Shown: positions 5,933 to 13,195, counted from the first letter of the stretch. The stretch: DNA of 18,520 nt from an uncultured Bacilli bacterium (GCA_944363895.1 CALVVP010000053.1:1-18520), one strand, 5' to 3'. A program made the numbers and translations. Notes: generated by a model not told the origin, from the letters alone.

Positions 5933-6009
5933 TGGTGTCCCAGAAGGGATTCGAACCCCTGACCGCTGCCTTAGAAGGGCATTGCTCTATCCAACTGAGC
6001 TACTGAGAC
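5933..6009 (-). tRNA. tRNA-Arg (anticodon TCT)
   Basis: All arms fold: acceptor GTCTCAG with CTGGGAC (one G-U), D stem GCTC/GAGC, a seven-base anticodon loop CTTCTAA, T stem AGGGG/CCCTT with TTCGAAT loop, discriminator A and an encoded CCA. The anticodon TCT lies at 5975-5973 and reads AGA, the main Arg codon in AT-rich genes. The top pair of the anticodon stem is A-G, a mismatch. Length is 77 bases. Confidence 0.96.
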
Positions 6010-6029
6010 AAATCAATTGGAACATAATA

Positions 6030-6058
6030 ATTATATACCATATTAATTTAATATTCAA
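6030..6058 (-). promoter_or_regulatory. SigA promoter of tRNA-Arg
   Basis: On the minus strand TTGAAT (6058-6053), a 17-base spacer and a perfect TATAAT (6035-6030) stand about 20 bases upstream of the mature tRNA 5' end. Confidence 0.75.
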
Positions 6059-6087
6059 GACTTTTTCTTTATTTTTTTTTAAATAAT

Positions 6088-6096
6088 TGATATAAT
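6088..6096 (+). promoter_or_regulatory. Extended -10 promoter of galU
   Basis: TGATATAAT is a perfect extended -10 element (TGnTATAAT). No good -35 is seen in the T-rich stretch upstream. Transcription would start near 6103, only a few bases before the ribosome site, so the leader is very short. Confidence 0.6.
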
Positions 6097-6118
6097 TATA
6101 TAAAGAAAGGTGATATTT

Positions 6119-6973
6119 TTGAAAAAAGTACGTAAAGCAGTTATCCCCGTAGCTGGTATGGGAACTAGATTTTTACCAGTAACGAAATCAGTCCCTAAAG
6201 AAATGCTACCAATTATTGATAAACCAACGCTACAATATATCGTTGAAGAATGTGTCGCAAGTGGTATCGAAGAAATATTATTTATTACTAGTCCATATAA
6301 AAGAAATGTCGAAGATCATTTTGACCAAAGTTTTGAATTAGAAACTAGATTAGAAAGAAATAACAAATTAAAAGAACTAGAAATTGTACAAAAAATTTCT
6401 AAAATGTGTAAAATTTATTATACAAGACAAGGAGAACCATTAGGAAGTGGGCATGCTATTAAACTAGCTAAAAACTTTATCGGTGATGAACCATTTGCTG
6501 TTTTATATGGCGATGATTTAATGAAGTCTAAAACACCTGTTTTAAAACAACTAATCGATGTTTATAATCAATACGATTGCAATGTCATTGGTGTGCAAGA
6601 AGTCGATAAAAGCTTAGTCTATAAATATGGTATTATTGAGTTTGAACAAGGTGATAAAATTAAAAGCATCATTGAAAAGCCTAGTGTTGAAGAAGCTCCA
6701 AGCAATTTTGCAGGATTAGGAAGATATATTGTTAAACCAGAAGTATTTGAAGAATTAGAAAAATTAGCTAAAGGAAAAGGCAATGAATATCAATTTACTG
6801 ATGGTATGTTAGCTTTAATGAAAAAGCAAGATTTTTATGCCTGCAAATTCGAAGGAACTTATTACGATATTGGTAATCAATTAGGATATTTAAAAGCTAA
6901 TATTGCTTTTGCTTTAGATAGAGATGACTTAAAAGACGATTTAAAAGCATTTTTAAAAGAGATTAACGACTAA
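6119..6973 (+). CDS. galU: UTP--glucose-1-phosphate uridylyltransferase
   Basis: GalU makes UDP-glucose from UTP and glucose 1-phosphate, the precursor for glycolipids, teichoic acid sugars and capsule. The nucleotide-binding motif is near residues 9-27: VAGMGTRFLPVTKSVPKEML. It is followed by IDKPTLQYIVEE, the GEPLGSGHAIKLA segment, LYGDDL with the metal-binding Asp, GLGRYI, and EGTYYDIGNQLGYLKANI near the end. Its 284 residues match the family length. I place the start at TTG 6119, which gives the typical MKKVRKAVIPVAG beginning and leaves AAAGGTGAT as the ribosome site. An earlier in-frame GTG at 6110 lies inside that site and would add three residues. It meets thrS tail to tail with a 4-base overlap, where a hairpin serves both genes. 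Confidence 0.96.
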   Translation: MKKVRKAVIPVAGMGTRFLPVTKSVPKEMLPIIDKPTLQYIVEECVASGIEEILFITSPYKRNVEDHFDQSFELETRLERNNKLKELEIVQKISKMCKIYYTRQGEPLGSGHAIKLAKNFIGDEPFAVLYGDDLMKSKTPVLKQLIDVYNQYDCNVIGVQEVDKSLVYKYGIIEFEQGDKIKSIIEKPSVEEAPSNFAGLGRYIVKPEVFEELEKLAKGKGNEYQFTDGMLALMKKQDFYACKFEGTYYDIGNQLGYLKANIAFALDRDDLKDDLKAFLKEIND

Positions 6974-6981
6974 TCTCTTTT
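6955..6981. terminator. Bidirectional terminator shared by galU and thrS ends
   Basis: AAAAGAGATTA (6955-6965) and TAATCTCTTTT (6971-6981) form a perfect 11-bp stem with a 5-base loop. A and T runs at the edges supply a T tract in both directions. The stop codons of galU (TAA 6971-6973) and thrS (TAG 6972-6970) both lie in it, so the terminator is written within the coding ends. Confidence 0.75.
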
Positions 6982-8727
6982 ATTTTGAATATTATCTAAT
7001 AATAATTTAATAAATTCATCTTTACTAACAGTAATCGTTTCTTCACTACCATGTTTACGATAACTAATTAAATTATCATCCATTTCTTTTTGACCTAAAA
7101 TAAGTGTAAAAGGATATTTATTAATGACACTCTCACGCATCCGATACCCTACTTTTTCTTCCCGGTCATCTAATTTAACGCGAATATTATTTTCTAATAA
7201 CTCATGATAAATCTCTTTAGCATATGCTAAATGATATTCATTATTAACAGGAATAATATTAACTTGAACTGGCGAAAGCCAAGTTGGAAAAGCACCTTTT
7301 GTTTCTTCAATTAAAAATGCTGTAAAGCGATCAAAGGTTCCAAGAATTGCCCGATGAATAACGACAGGAACTTGTTTTTCACCTTTATTATCAATATAAG
7401 TCAATTCAAATCTTCTAGGTAGTAAAAAATCTAATTGACAAGTCGATAAAGTTACTTCAGGACCAACTGCGGGTTTAACTTCTACATCCAATTTTGGCCC
7501 ATAAAATGCAGCTTCGCCGATGGCTTCAAAATAAGGTATTTCTAATTCTTTTAAAACTTCTCTTAATTTATTTTCCGCATTATTCCACATTTCATCATCG
7601 TCGAAATATTTTTCTTTATCATAAGGATCGCGCAACGATAATCTAAATTTATAATCTTTAATTCCAAAATCCTTATAAACTTCTAAAATTAGATTGACGA
7701 CTTGTTTAAATTCATCTTTAATTTGTTCAGGAGTGACAAATAAATGTGCATCGTTTTGACACATGCATCTGACTCTTTCAAGACCTTTTACAGCTCCGGA
7801 AGCTTCATATCTAAAATCAGTGGCAAATTCCCCTATTCGAACAGGTAAATCGCGATAAGAATGTAATTTATTTTTATATACTAACATATGATGAGGACAA
7901 TTCATTGGTCGTAAAACAAATTCTTCATCATCAACTTTCATCATCGGAAACATATTTTCTTTATAATGATCCCAATGACCACTTGTTTTATATAAATCAA
8001 CGGTTCCCACACAAGGAGTATAGACATGATTATAACCTAAACTTCTTTCTTTTTCATAGATGTAATTTTCTAATTGTTTGCGGATAATTGCTCCATTAGG
8101 TAGCCAAAGTGGCATTCCCGCACCGACAAGTTCATGATTCATATATAATTCTTGTTCTTTACCAATTTTACGATGATCTCTTAATTTAGCTTCTTCTAAA
8201 TGTGTCAAGCATTCATTTAAATCTTCTTCATTTTCAAAACAAACCCCATAAATTCTTTGTAACATTTTATTTTTAGAATCACCTTTAAAATAAGCACCAC
8301 TTACTTTAAGTAACTTAAAATATTTTAATACTTTAACACTTTCAACATGTGGTCCACGGCAAAGATCGGTAAAATCACCTTGGGTATAACAAGAAATAAC
8401 AGTATCATCACTCATATTATTGATTAAATCAATTTTATAAGGATCATTTTTAAACTTTGCTAAAGCTTGCTCTCTTGTTAATTCTTCGCGATAGATTCTC
8501 TTACCATCTTTAGCAATCTTCTTCATTTCTTTTTCGATTTTTTCCAAATCTTCCTCTTTTATTACTTCATCACCTAAATCGATATCATAATAAAAACCTT
8601 CTTCGATAACAGGTCCAACCCAAAATAAAGCTTTGGGATATAAATGTTTAACGGCTTGCGCTAAAAGATGAGCACAGCTATGATTTAAAACATTTAATTT
8701 TTCATCTTATTTAATATTTTTTAACAT
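6970..8727 (-). CDS. thrS: Threonyl-tRNA synthetase without TGS domain; in-frame TAA at codon 7
   Basis: ThrRS charges tRNA-Thr. Counting from ATG 8727, the editing domain shows NHSCAHLLAQAV (His16, His20), GPVIEEGFYYDI and DLCRGPH (Cys123, His127). The class II core follows with MNCPHH, RYEASG, CQNDAHLF and VIHRAILGT, which supply the zinc ligands Cys, His and His, and then the anticodon-binding domain. The N-terminal TGS domain is absent, as in mycoplasmal ThrRS. ATG 8727 has AGGAGG eight bases upstream and is in frame with the whole protein, but codon 7 is TAA (8709-8707). No ATG, GTG or TTG follows until TTG 8547, which would delete the first 60 codons including the HxxxH editing motif. 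The rest of the gene is open and looks fully constrained. A point mutation, a missing A at 8702-8698, a base-call error, or recoding could explain it. The T-box upstream supports threonine control. Confidence 0.88.
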
Positions 8728-9196
8728 AATCTTTTCCTCCTAATTCTGATATTTTCGCATAACGATTAATTTCTTCTAAAATAGTAATCGTCCCTTCAAT
8801 TTGATCTTTTTCGTATAGAAGAACTTGCATTTTTCCCCATATACTGACCAATTCAGATAATTTATTAATTCTAATTTTTTTCAATTCGATAATTTGTTTT
8901 TCAATCGAACCAAGACTTTCTATTTTTTTTAAAATATGCGGGTTAAGATATGGGGCGATATGACCATAACAATCCATAACTAATAAGATTTTATTAGCTA
9001 AAACTAATTCAGCGTTAGTCGCTGCAAATTCAAATGACAAAGCTAGAACATAAGGATTATTAAAACTTTTAAGTTGCCGATGCGTTAAACGCGAACATTT
9101 AACATAATTGCCATCATTCAAATAATTAACAATAAAGTCCTCCATTTTTAAAGTATCTTTGGTTTTATCAAACCGACTTAAATCTTTTTTCTTCAT
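8711..9196 (-). CDS. Unrecognised 161-residue protein between the T-box and thrS
   Basis: I do not recognise this protein. It is predicted to be soluble and largely helical, with a Lys-rich start (MKKKDLSRFDKTKDT). A central Ala/Leu-rich stretch (LALSFEFAATNAELVLANKI, about residues 50-69) contains two conserved-looking helices. The C-terminal half is charged and may form a coiled coil (KKIESLGSIEKQIIELKKIR). It has no TGS-like sequence, so it is not the missing thrS N-terminus. ATG 9196 follows GGGGGGAG, a strong ribosome site placed just after the T-box terminator, so the gene should be expressed when threonyl-tRNA runs low. Its last codons contain the AGGAGG of thrS, and it overlaps the thrS ATG by 17 bases, so the two are coupled. 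A link to threonine or tRNA-Thr metabolism is a guess from context. Confidence 0.8.
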   Translation of the reverse strand: MKKKDLSRFDKTKDTLKMEDFIVNYLNDGNYVKCSRLTHRQLKSFNNPYVLALSFEFAATNAELVLANKILLVMDCYGHIAPYLNPHILKKIESLGSIEKQIIELKKIRINKLSELVSIWGKMQVLLYEKDQIEGTITILEEINRYAKISELGGKDYVKKY

Positions 9197-9211
9197 AAAT
9201 TACTCCCCCCA

Positions 9212-9415
9212 AAATATAAAAACACTCCTAAATAAAGGAGTGTTCAAAACACGGTACCATCCTAATTGGAACTTAATTTAAATAACGGCTTTAACCGGAA
9301 TTCTCTTTCGAGTTCTACTCCTAGGTAGTAGCTTTTAAAATTTATTATTGGTCTTCCACCATCACCAACTCGCTAACAACAATCTTTTAAAAGTCATGTC
9401 CTAATCAATGTATTT
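9212..9415 (-). promoter_or_regulatory. T-box riboswitch (threonine) with terminator
   Basis: The conserved T-box core reads AATTAGGATGGTACCGTGTT (9267-9248 on minus), with the TGG that pairs with the uncharged tRNA CCA end. It is followed by a terminator: AACACTCCT (9244-9236) pairs with AGGAGTGTT (9229-9221) ahead of TTTTTATATT. Upstream is a Stem I region with AGCGAGTTGG, GGTGGAAGACC and CCTAGGAGTAG. The tandem ACT-ACC at 9329-9324 gives two possible specifier codons, both for Thr, which agrees with thrS downstream. Uncharged tRNA-Thr would favour the antiterminator and switch on the 161-residue gene and thrS. I did not assign the exact specifier position. Confidence 0.92.
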
Positions 9416-9421
9416 ATCAAT

Positions 9422-9449
9422 ATTTTAACATATTCATCTTTTTTGTCAA
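9422..9449 (-). promoter_or_regulatory. Promoter of the T-box-thrS unit, overlapping the previous stop codon
   Basis: A perfect TTGACA (9449-9444 on minus), a 16-base spacer and an extended -10 TGTTAAAAT (TAAAAT at 9427-9422). The TGA stop of the PASTA-deacetylase (9448-9446) lies inside the -35 hexamer. Confidence 0.78.
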
Positions 9450-10669
9450 TAAGTTTTAATATTTAAATTATAAATATTATTAACTTTTTCTTCTAAGTTT
9501 TGAGGAACAGTAATCGTATTTTTATCGCCATCAGAAATATAACGATTATCCTCTAAATATTTAAAACTTTTTTCGATATCCCAATCATTACCATTATCAT
9601 CCCAAGCTCTTATCCGTTTTAAAAAAGTTTTATCAAAGTTTAAACTAAAAGGCGAAGTTTCAGGCATCCAACCAACTCTTAAAGCCGCTTCTGTCTTATA
9701 TTCTTGACCATTATAAATGCCGTTTAAAATTACGGAAAAATTTTCATGACTTTTATCATACGGTGAACCAAATGGTAAAGCTACGATATTGACATACTTA
9801 CCAGGAATATATTTATCTAATAAATTATATAAGCTACCAATTTCTTGAGCTGATTTTTCTTGAGAAATAGTCGTGAAATCAGCATGGGAATAACTATGAT
9901 TACCAATATCATAACCATGACTAACTAACCAATTTAATATTTTTTCATTATATTCACTTTGATTAAATAAACCACCATTGACAAAGAATGTCGCTGTCAC
10001 ATTAAAATCAGGATATTTTTGTTTAAATTCTTCTAATACACCAACAGCTGAATTAGGATCGATAATAATCTCACCATTTTCATCTAAGCCGGTTACCCTA
10101 ATACTATTTTCTAAACCATCATCAAAGGTTAAAATGATGGGACTAAAGCCCGCTTCAACATCAATTATACCATTAATATAGTCTTCTAATCTAATCATGC
10201 GATAACCACTATTATAATAAAATTCTAAATCTTTAACAAAAGCTTCTTTAGTTCTTTGGTAACCATCTTTATCAACATTACCACCAGTATATTCATTATC
10301 GGTAATATTGTGAATACCGTGATACATCATAATCGGAACTTCGCCTAATTCGTTAACTTGCAACTCTTCATAGTTAATTCCTAAAGATACATAAATAATT
10401 AAAGTTTCATTTTCTTTTATTTCTTTATTTACTTCGATACTTTGTTTGAAAATTTTATCTTTTTCTAAAACATTATTTTCCTCTTCAATAACTAAATTTA
10501 AATTATGTTCTTGAGCAAATGTTTTAGCTTCATCAAGAGTTTTATTAGTTAAATCTATCATTAAATTGGTTTCTTTTGACGGTTTTACCAAATAAATAAT
10601 CCCAGCAATAACTAAAATTAAAATTATAACAACAATAATAATACGATCAATCCTTAATTTTCGTTTCAT
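9446..10669 (-). CDS. Membrane-anchored PASTA-NodB polysaccharide deacetylase
   Basis: A 407-residue protein with a short basic N-terminus, a transmembrane helix (about residues 9-28) and a PASTA-like domain (about 36-97). That domain shows the pattern DLTNKTLDEAKTFAQEHNLN and NKEIKENETLIIYVSLG. A NodB deacetylase domain follows. Catalytic motifs are intact: TFDDG at 181-185 with the base and metal Asp, and HSYSH at 258-262 with both zinc His residues. MMYHGIH before the domain is typical of surface deacetylases. The likely substrate is peptidoglycan or another N-acetylated wall polymer outside the cell, with PASTA possibly guiding it to muropeptides or Lipid II; both are inferred. ATG 10669 follows GGTGAG. 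It appears monocistronic, and its TGA stop sits in the thrS promoter. PASTA is better known from serine/threonine kinases and PBPs. Confidence 0.88.
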   Translation of the reverse strand: MKRKLRIDRIIIVVIILILVIAGIIYLVKPSKETNLMIDLTNKTLDEAKTFAQEHNLNLVIEEENNVLEKDKIFKQSIEVNKEIKENETLIIYVSLGINYEELQVNELGEVPIMMYHGIHNITDNEYTGGNVDKDGYQRTKEAFVKDLEFYYNSGYRMIRLEDYINGIIDVEAGFSPIILTFDDGLENSIRVTGLDENGEIIIDPNSAVGVLEEFKQKYPDFNVTATFFVNGGLFNQSEYNEKILNWLVSHGYDIGNHSYSHADFTTISQEKSAQEIGSLYNLLDKYIPGKYVNIVALPFGSPYDKSHENFSVILNGIYNGQEYKTEAALRVGWMPETSPFSLNFDKTFLKRIRAWDDNGNDWDIEKSFKYLEDNRYISDGDKNTITVPQNLEEKVNNIYNLNIKTY

Positions 10670-10685
10670 AATCTCACCATTTTAT

Positions 10686-10714
10686 ATTATACACCCAATC
10701 AATAATTTTATAAA
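10686..10714 (-). promoter_or_regulatory. Probable SigA promoter of the PASTA-deacetylase
   Basis: On the minus strand a perfect TATAAT (10691-10686) is preceded, after 17 bases, by TTTATA (10714-10709), a four-of-six match to the -35 consensus. Confidence 0.5.
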
Positions 10715-10741
10715 GACATAAAATGATATTAGGTGATTTAT

Positions 10742-10912
10742 ATGTTTCATAGGTGGTCGAGAAATACTTGGTGTCTATGTTTATTAGCTTTAATTATTAT
10801 CTTCTGTTGGCAAGTTTTTATCACATTTTTTCTTATCAGTCGTTTTAATTTAATTTTATTATTTATTCTATGGCTACTTATTTTATATGCTTTGTTCCAC
10901 ATAATATGGTGA
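10742..10912 (+). CDS. Small hydrophobic membrane protein (56 aa), unknown
   Basis: A short open frame with a good AGGTGAT ribosome site six bases before ATG 10742. The predicted protein starts MFHRWSRNTWC, a basic, aromatic-rich cytosolic end. It then has two hydrophobic stretches (about residues 12-32 and 36-54) split by SRFN, fitting a two-helix membrane hairpin, and it ends in TGG-TGA. Upstream, CATAAAAT (10718-10725) resembles a SigE -10 box but has no convincing -35. Its last 30 bases overlap the convergent ysxE gene. Location among sporulation genes makes a spore-membrane role conceivable, but the sequence shows no known family. The ribosome site and membrane pattern are the reasons for listing it. 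Confidence 0.55.
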   Translation: MFHRWSRNTWCLCLLALIIIFCWQVFITFFLISRFNLILLFILWLLILYALFHIIW

Positions 10913-11773
10913 AATTAGATTTTCTGTTTTATATAATAAATCCATCATTTTACTTATTTCACTTGTCATAAGATAGACACTTTTATCTAGTTCTAATTTA
11001 GGTGGCATAGCAATTAAAATAAATAATAACTTTCTTTCATCTTTTTGTAAGGGATAACTTTGTTCATAATATTTTAAAATATCTTCAAAATTATAATCTA
11101 AACCATGACGTTTATATAAAATATATAAATCAAAAATTGGTATTCCGATTTTAGCTTTATCCCAACTAATTAAATAACTATTTTCATTTTTTATAAAATG
11201 ACTTAAATCTAAATTATTGTGTAATACTACTACTCGCTGTTTAGTTTTTTCTTTAATTAAATCATACCAATTGTCAACCTCATAATTACAAAAATTTAAA
11301 GCATTAAAAATTCTGGTAATATTTCTAGCTAACATATATTCACTAGGACTCATGTAGACATGAGTATCAATTAAAGTAATTAAATCAGTATAATAACTAT
11401 TTAAATATTCAATATTATTTTTAATATCTTCATAGATTTGTTTGTAATCATCAAAGTCGACTTCTTTATAATGTGTTGTTTTGTTATGAAGTAAACTGAT
11501 TAAATTAATTAAATCCAACATTTTTTGTTCATTTGGATAATCTGTATCATCTAAATACTCAGTAATTTCATATTCTTCCTCTTCATCACTTAAAACTTTC
11601 GGATAATAATTAAAACTGCGTGATCTTAAATAGTCGAAAATTTTTTTATCTTTTGATCTCTTTTTAATCACAAAACGCCCCATCTCTGTATCAACGATGG
11701 TTGCTTTACCATTAGTTATATAGCGATGGGGTTTTAATTGATATTTTTTTAATAATTCATTAATTTGTTTCAT
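10883..11773 (-). CDS. ysxE: YsxE/CotS-family spore coat protein with kinase-like fold
   Basis: A 296-residue protein resembling the YsxE/CotS family, coat-associated proteins with an aminoglycoside-phosphotransferase-like fold. The N-terminal lobe includes NGKATIVDTEMGRFVIKKRS with a Lys pair. The catalytic-loop equivalent is VVVLHNNLDLSHFI, and the metal-loop equivalent is YLISWDKAKIGIPIFDLYIL. The usual HGD of the loop reads HNN, so the catalytic Asp is lost and enzyme activity is doubtful. It follows spoVID with a 14-base overlap, the same spoVID-ysxE pairing as in B. subtilis, which strongly supports the call. ATG 11773 has no clear Shine-Dalgarno, so expression probably depends on coupling to spoVID. 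Its 3' end overlaps the small membrane ORF on the other strand. Confidence 0.82.
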   Translation of the reverse strand: MKQINELLKKYQLKPHRYITNGKATIVDTEMGRFVIKKRSKDKKIFDYLRSRSFNYYPKVLSDEEEEYEITEYLDDTDYPNEQKMLDLINLISLLHNKTTHYKEVDFDDYKQIYEDIKNNIEYLNSYYTDLITLIDTHVYMSPSEYMLARNITRIFNALNFCNYEVDNWYDLIKEKTKQRVVVLHNNLDLSHFIKNENSYLISWDKAKIGIPIFDLYILYKRHGLDYNFEDILKYYEQSYPLQKDERKLLFILIAMPPKLELDKSVYLMTSEISKMMDLLYKTENLISPYYVEQSI

Positions 11774-12410
11774 GAACCGCTGGTATGATTAATTTATCGC
11801 CTATTTTAAGTTCACTGACATCATTATATTGTTCCAATAATTCTTTACTAACATTGTATTTTAAACTAATGCTTTCTAAAGTATCACTTTCTTTAACAAT
11901 GCAAACTTTATATGTGGCATAAGTTTCATTACTATCATCAAAATTGTCAAACAAGGTTTTTACTTCTTCAGTATTTAATCTTGTCATTTCTTCTTTTTCA
12001 GGTAATGGTTCTTTAGTTGATGGTTCTTTAGTTGATGATACTGGTGTTATGTTTTCTTCTTCATATTTAAACGGTGGTAGTATTTCTTCTTCTTTTAAAT
12101 TATCTAAGCCAATTTCAATGCTGATACTTAATAAATTGTCATTAACTATTTCATAATAAAAATCATCGATGGTAATGTTTAAGTTATCTAAAATATAGCG
12201 TTCACTCATCTCAATATTAACTGGAATATTATATTTAAATTCTTCAGTATTGACACTTGTTTCATTTATTTTATAACTACCACTGATAACTAAATTCCCT
12301 TTAATCGTGCGATTTTCTAAATTAAGTTCATGGTCTAAAGCAATACTAGTTATTTCGGCAATATTGGTTTTAAAAGCTATATCCTTTTTTAAAGGTACGG
12401 TTTTTTTCAT
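11760..12410 (-). CDS. spoVID: SpoVID-like spore morphogenetic protein with C-terminal LysM
   Basis: SpoVID helps the coat encase the forespore and interacts with SafA and SpoIVA in B. subtilis. The 216-residue protein has an N-terminal beta-rich domain (about 1-105). It begins MKKTVPLKKDIAFKTNIAEI and matches the SPOCS-like region of SpoVID, with YKINETSVNTEEFKYNIPV and similar strands. An acidic, Pro/Thr/Glu-rich linker follows, then a LysM domain (about 168-212) with IVKESDTLESISLKYNV and LKIGDKLIIP. B. subtilis SpoVID is 575 residues, so this is a minimal version lacking the long acidic middle. The linker carries a perfect 15-bp tandem duplication encoding STKEP twice. ATG 12410 follows GGGAGTG. 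A SigE-like CATATAAT lies upstream, matching the mother-cell expression of spoVID, and ysxE follows in an overlapping frame. Confidence 0.85.
   Translation of the reverse strand: MKKTVPLKKDIAFKTNIAEITSIALDHELNLENRTIKGNLVISGSYKINETSVNTEEFKYNIPVNIEMSERYILDNLNITIDDFYYEIVNDNLLSISIEIGLDNLKEEEILPPFKYEEENITPVSSTKEPSTKEPLPEKEEMTRLNTEEVKTLFDNFDDSNETYATYKVCIVKESDTLESISLKYNVSKELLEQYNDVSELKIGDKLIIPAVHETN
12007..12036. repeat. 15-bp perfect tandem duplication within spoVID
   Basis: GGTTCTTTAGTTGAT occurs at 12007-12021 and again at 12022-12036. It encodes two copies of STKEP in the linker before LysM and looks like a recent in-frame slippage event. Confidence 0.9.
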
Positions 12411-12427
12411 CTTATCACTCCCATTAA

Positions 12428-12455
12428 ATTATATGAAAAATAAGATGTTTTATAC
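12428..12455 (-). promoter_or_regulatory. SigE-like promoter upstream of spoVID
   Basis: CATATAAT (12435-12428 on minus) matches the SigE -10 consensus CATACAAT in seven of eight positions. GTATAAA (12455-12449), 13 bases upstream, is a partial -35 match. SigE control of spoVID is known in B. subtilis, which raises the plausibility. The site is just before the spoVID ribosome site. Confidence 0.5.
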
Positions 12456-12469
12456 GAATAAAATACATT

Positions 12470-13195
12470 TTAAATATTTTTTAAGTTTTTAATATGTTTA
12501 TTAATTTGTTTTTTTATAAATGTTCTAATTTTTAATGGATTGCTATTATCGATATGGTTTAAATTATATTCTAAAACTTTTTTTGTTCTTTTTGTAAATG
12601 TAGGATTACTTAATAAAATAGGACAGTTTAAAAGTAAATCATTTAAACTAGCAAAATAAAATTCATCATTAGCTAATAATTCAATATTATCATTAAACAT
12701 ATCATCATTTATTTCATCAGAAAGGTAAGTAAGAAAGATAAAATCATAACCAAGCGATCTTTTGACAAAATCTTCATATTCATAATATTTAGCATAAGAA
12801 ATAGTCCGTTTTAATTTTATTTCGGTTCTTACGACTAATTCTGTTAATATCCATTCTTCAATGTTAGTTTCCTCATCAGTTTGATTAAGTTTTATAATCA
12901 AATCGTTAAAAATATCGTAATAATATTTTTTTATTTCCATATTACTGTATTTAGCATCCATTCTAATATGATTAATCAAATTATACAGTCTTGTTTTTAT
13001 CGTTAAATCGCGATATGGCGAGTCTAAGGAAGTATATGTTTCAACATAGTCAATTAATAAAGCAATAAAATATAGGTCAAAAACATAGGCATCAAAACAA
13101 CCCTGATTAATGTTTTTATATATTTCATCGTTATATAAATAACTTTGTAATAATTTGCTATAGTAATAGACTTTAGTTTCTTCATTTTTAAGCAT
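12470..13195 (-). CDS. Unrecognised 241-residue protein between lon and spoVID
   Basis: I do not recognise this protein. It is soluble, rich in Tyr, Asn, Ile and Leu, and apparently all helical, with no signal peptide, membrane span or metal motif. Sequence landmarks are KVYYYSKLLQSYLYNDEIY near the start, a helical stretch FDAYVFDLYFIALLIDYVET, WILTELVVRTEIKLKRTISY in the middle, and a basic C-terminal tail (IRTFIKKQINKHIKNLKNI). ATG 13195 follows AAGGTGATT within the last codons of lon, and the two genes overlap by 8 bases, so they are coupled. It occupies the place where B. subtilis has other genes between lonA and spoVID. A role beside Lon or in coat formation is only suggested by position. 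Confidence 0.85.
   Translation of the reverse strand: MLKNEETKVYYYSKLLQSYLYNDEIYKNINQGCFDAYVFDLYFIALLIDYVETYTSLDSPYRDLTIKTRLYNLINHIRMDAKYSNMEIKKYYYDIFNDLIIKLNQTDEETNIEEWILTELVVRTEIKLKRTISYAKYYEYEDFVKRSLGYDFIFLTYLSDEINDDMFNDNIELLANDEFYFASLNDLLLNCPILLSNPTFTKRTKKVLEYNLNHIDNSNPLKIRTFIKKQINKHIKNLKNI

Noticed and set aside
8711..9196. 161-residue ORF as the missing TGS domain or a split N-terminus of ThrRS
   Set aside because: Its sequence is helical and lacks TGS-like features, and it lies in a different reading frame from thrS.
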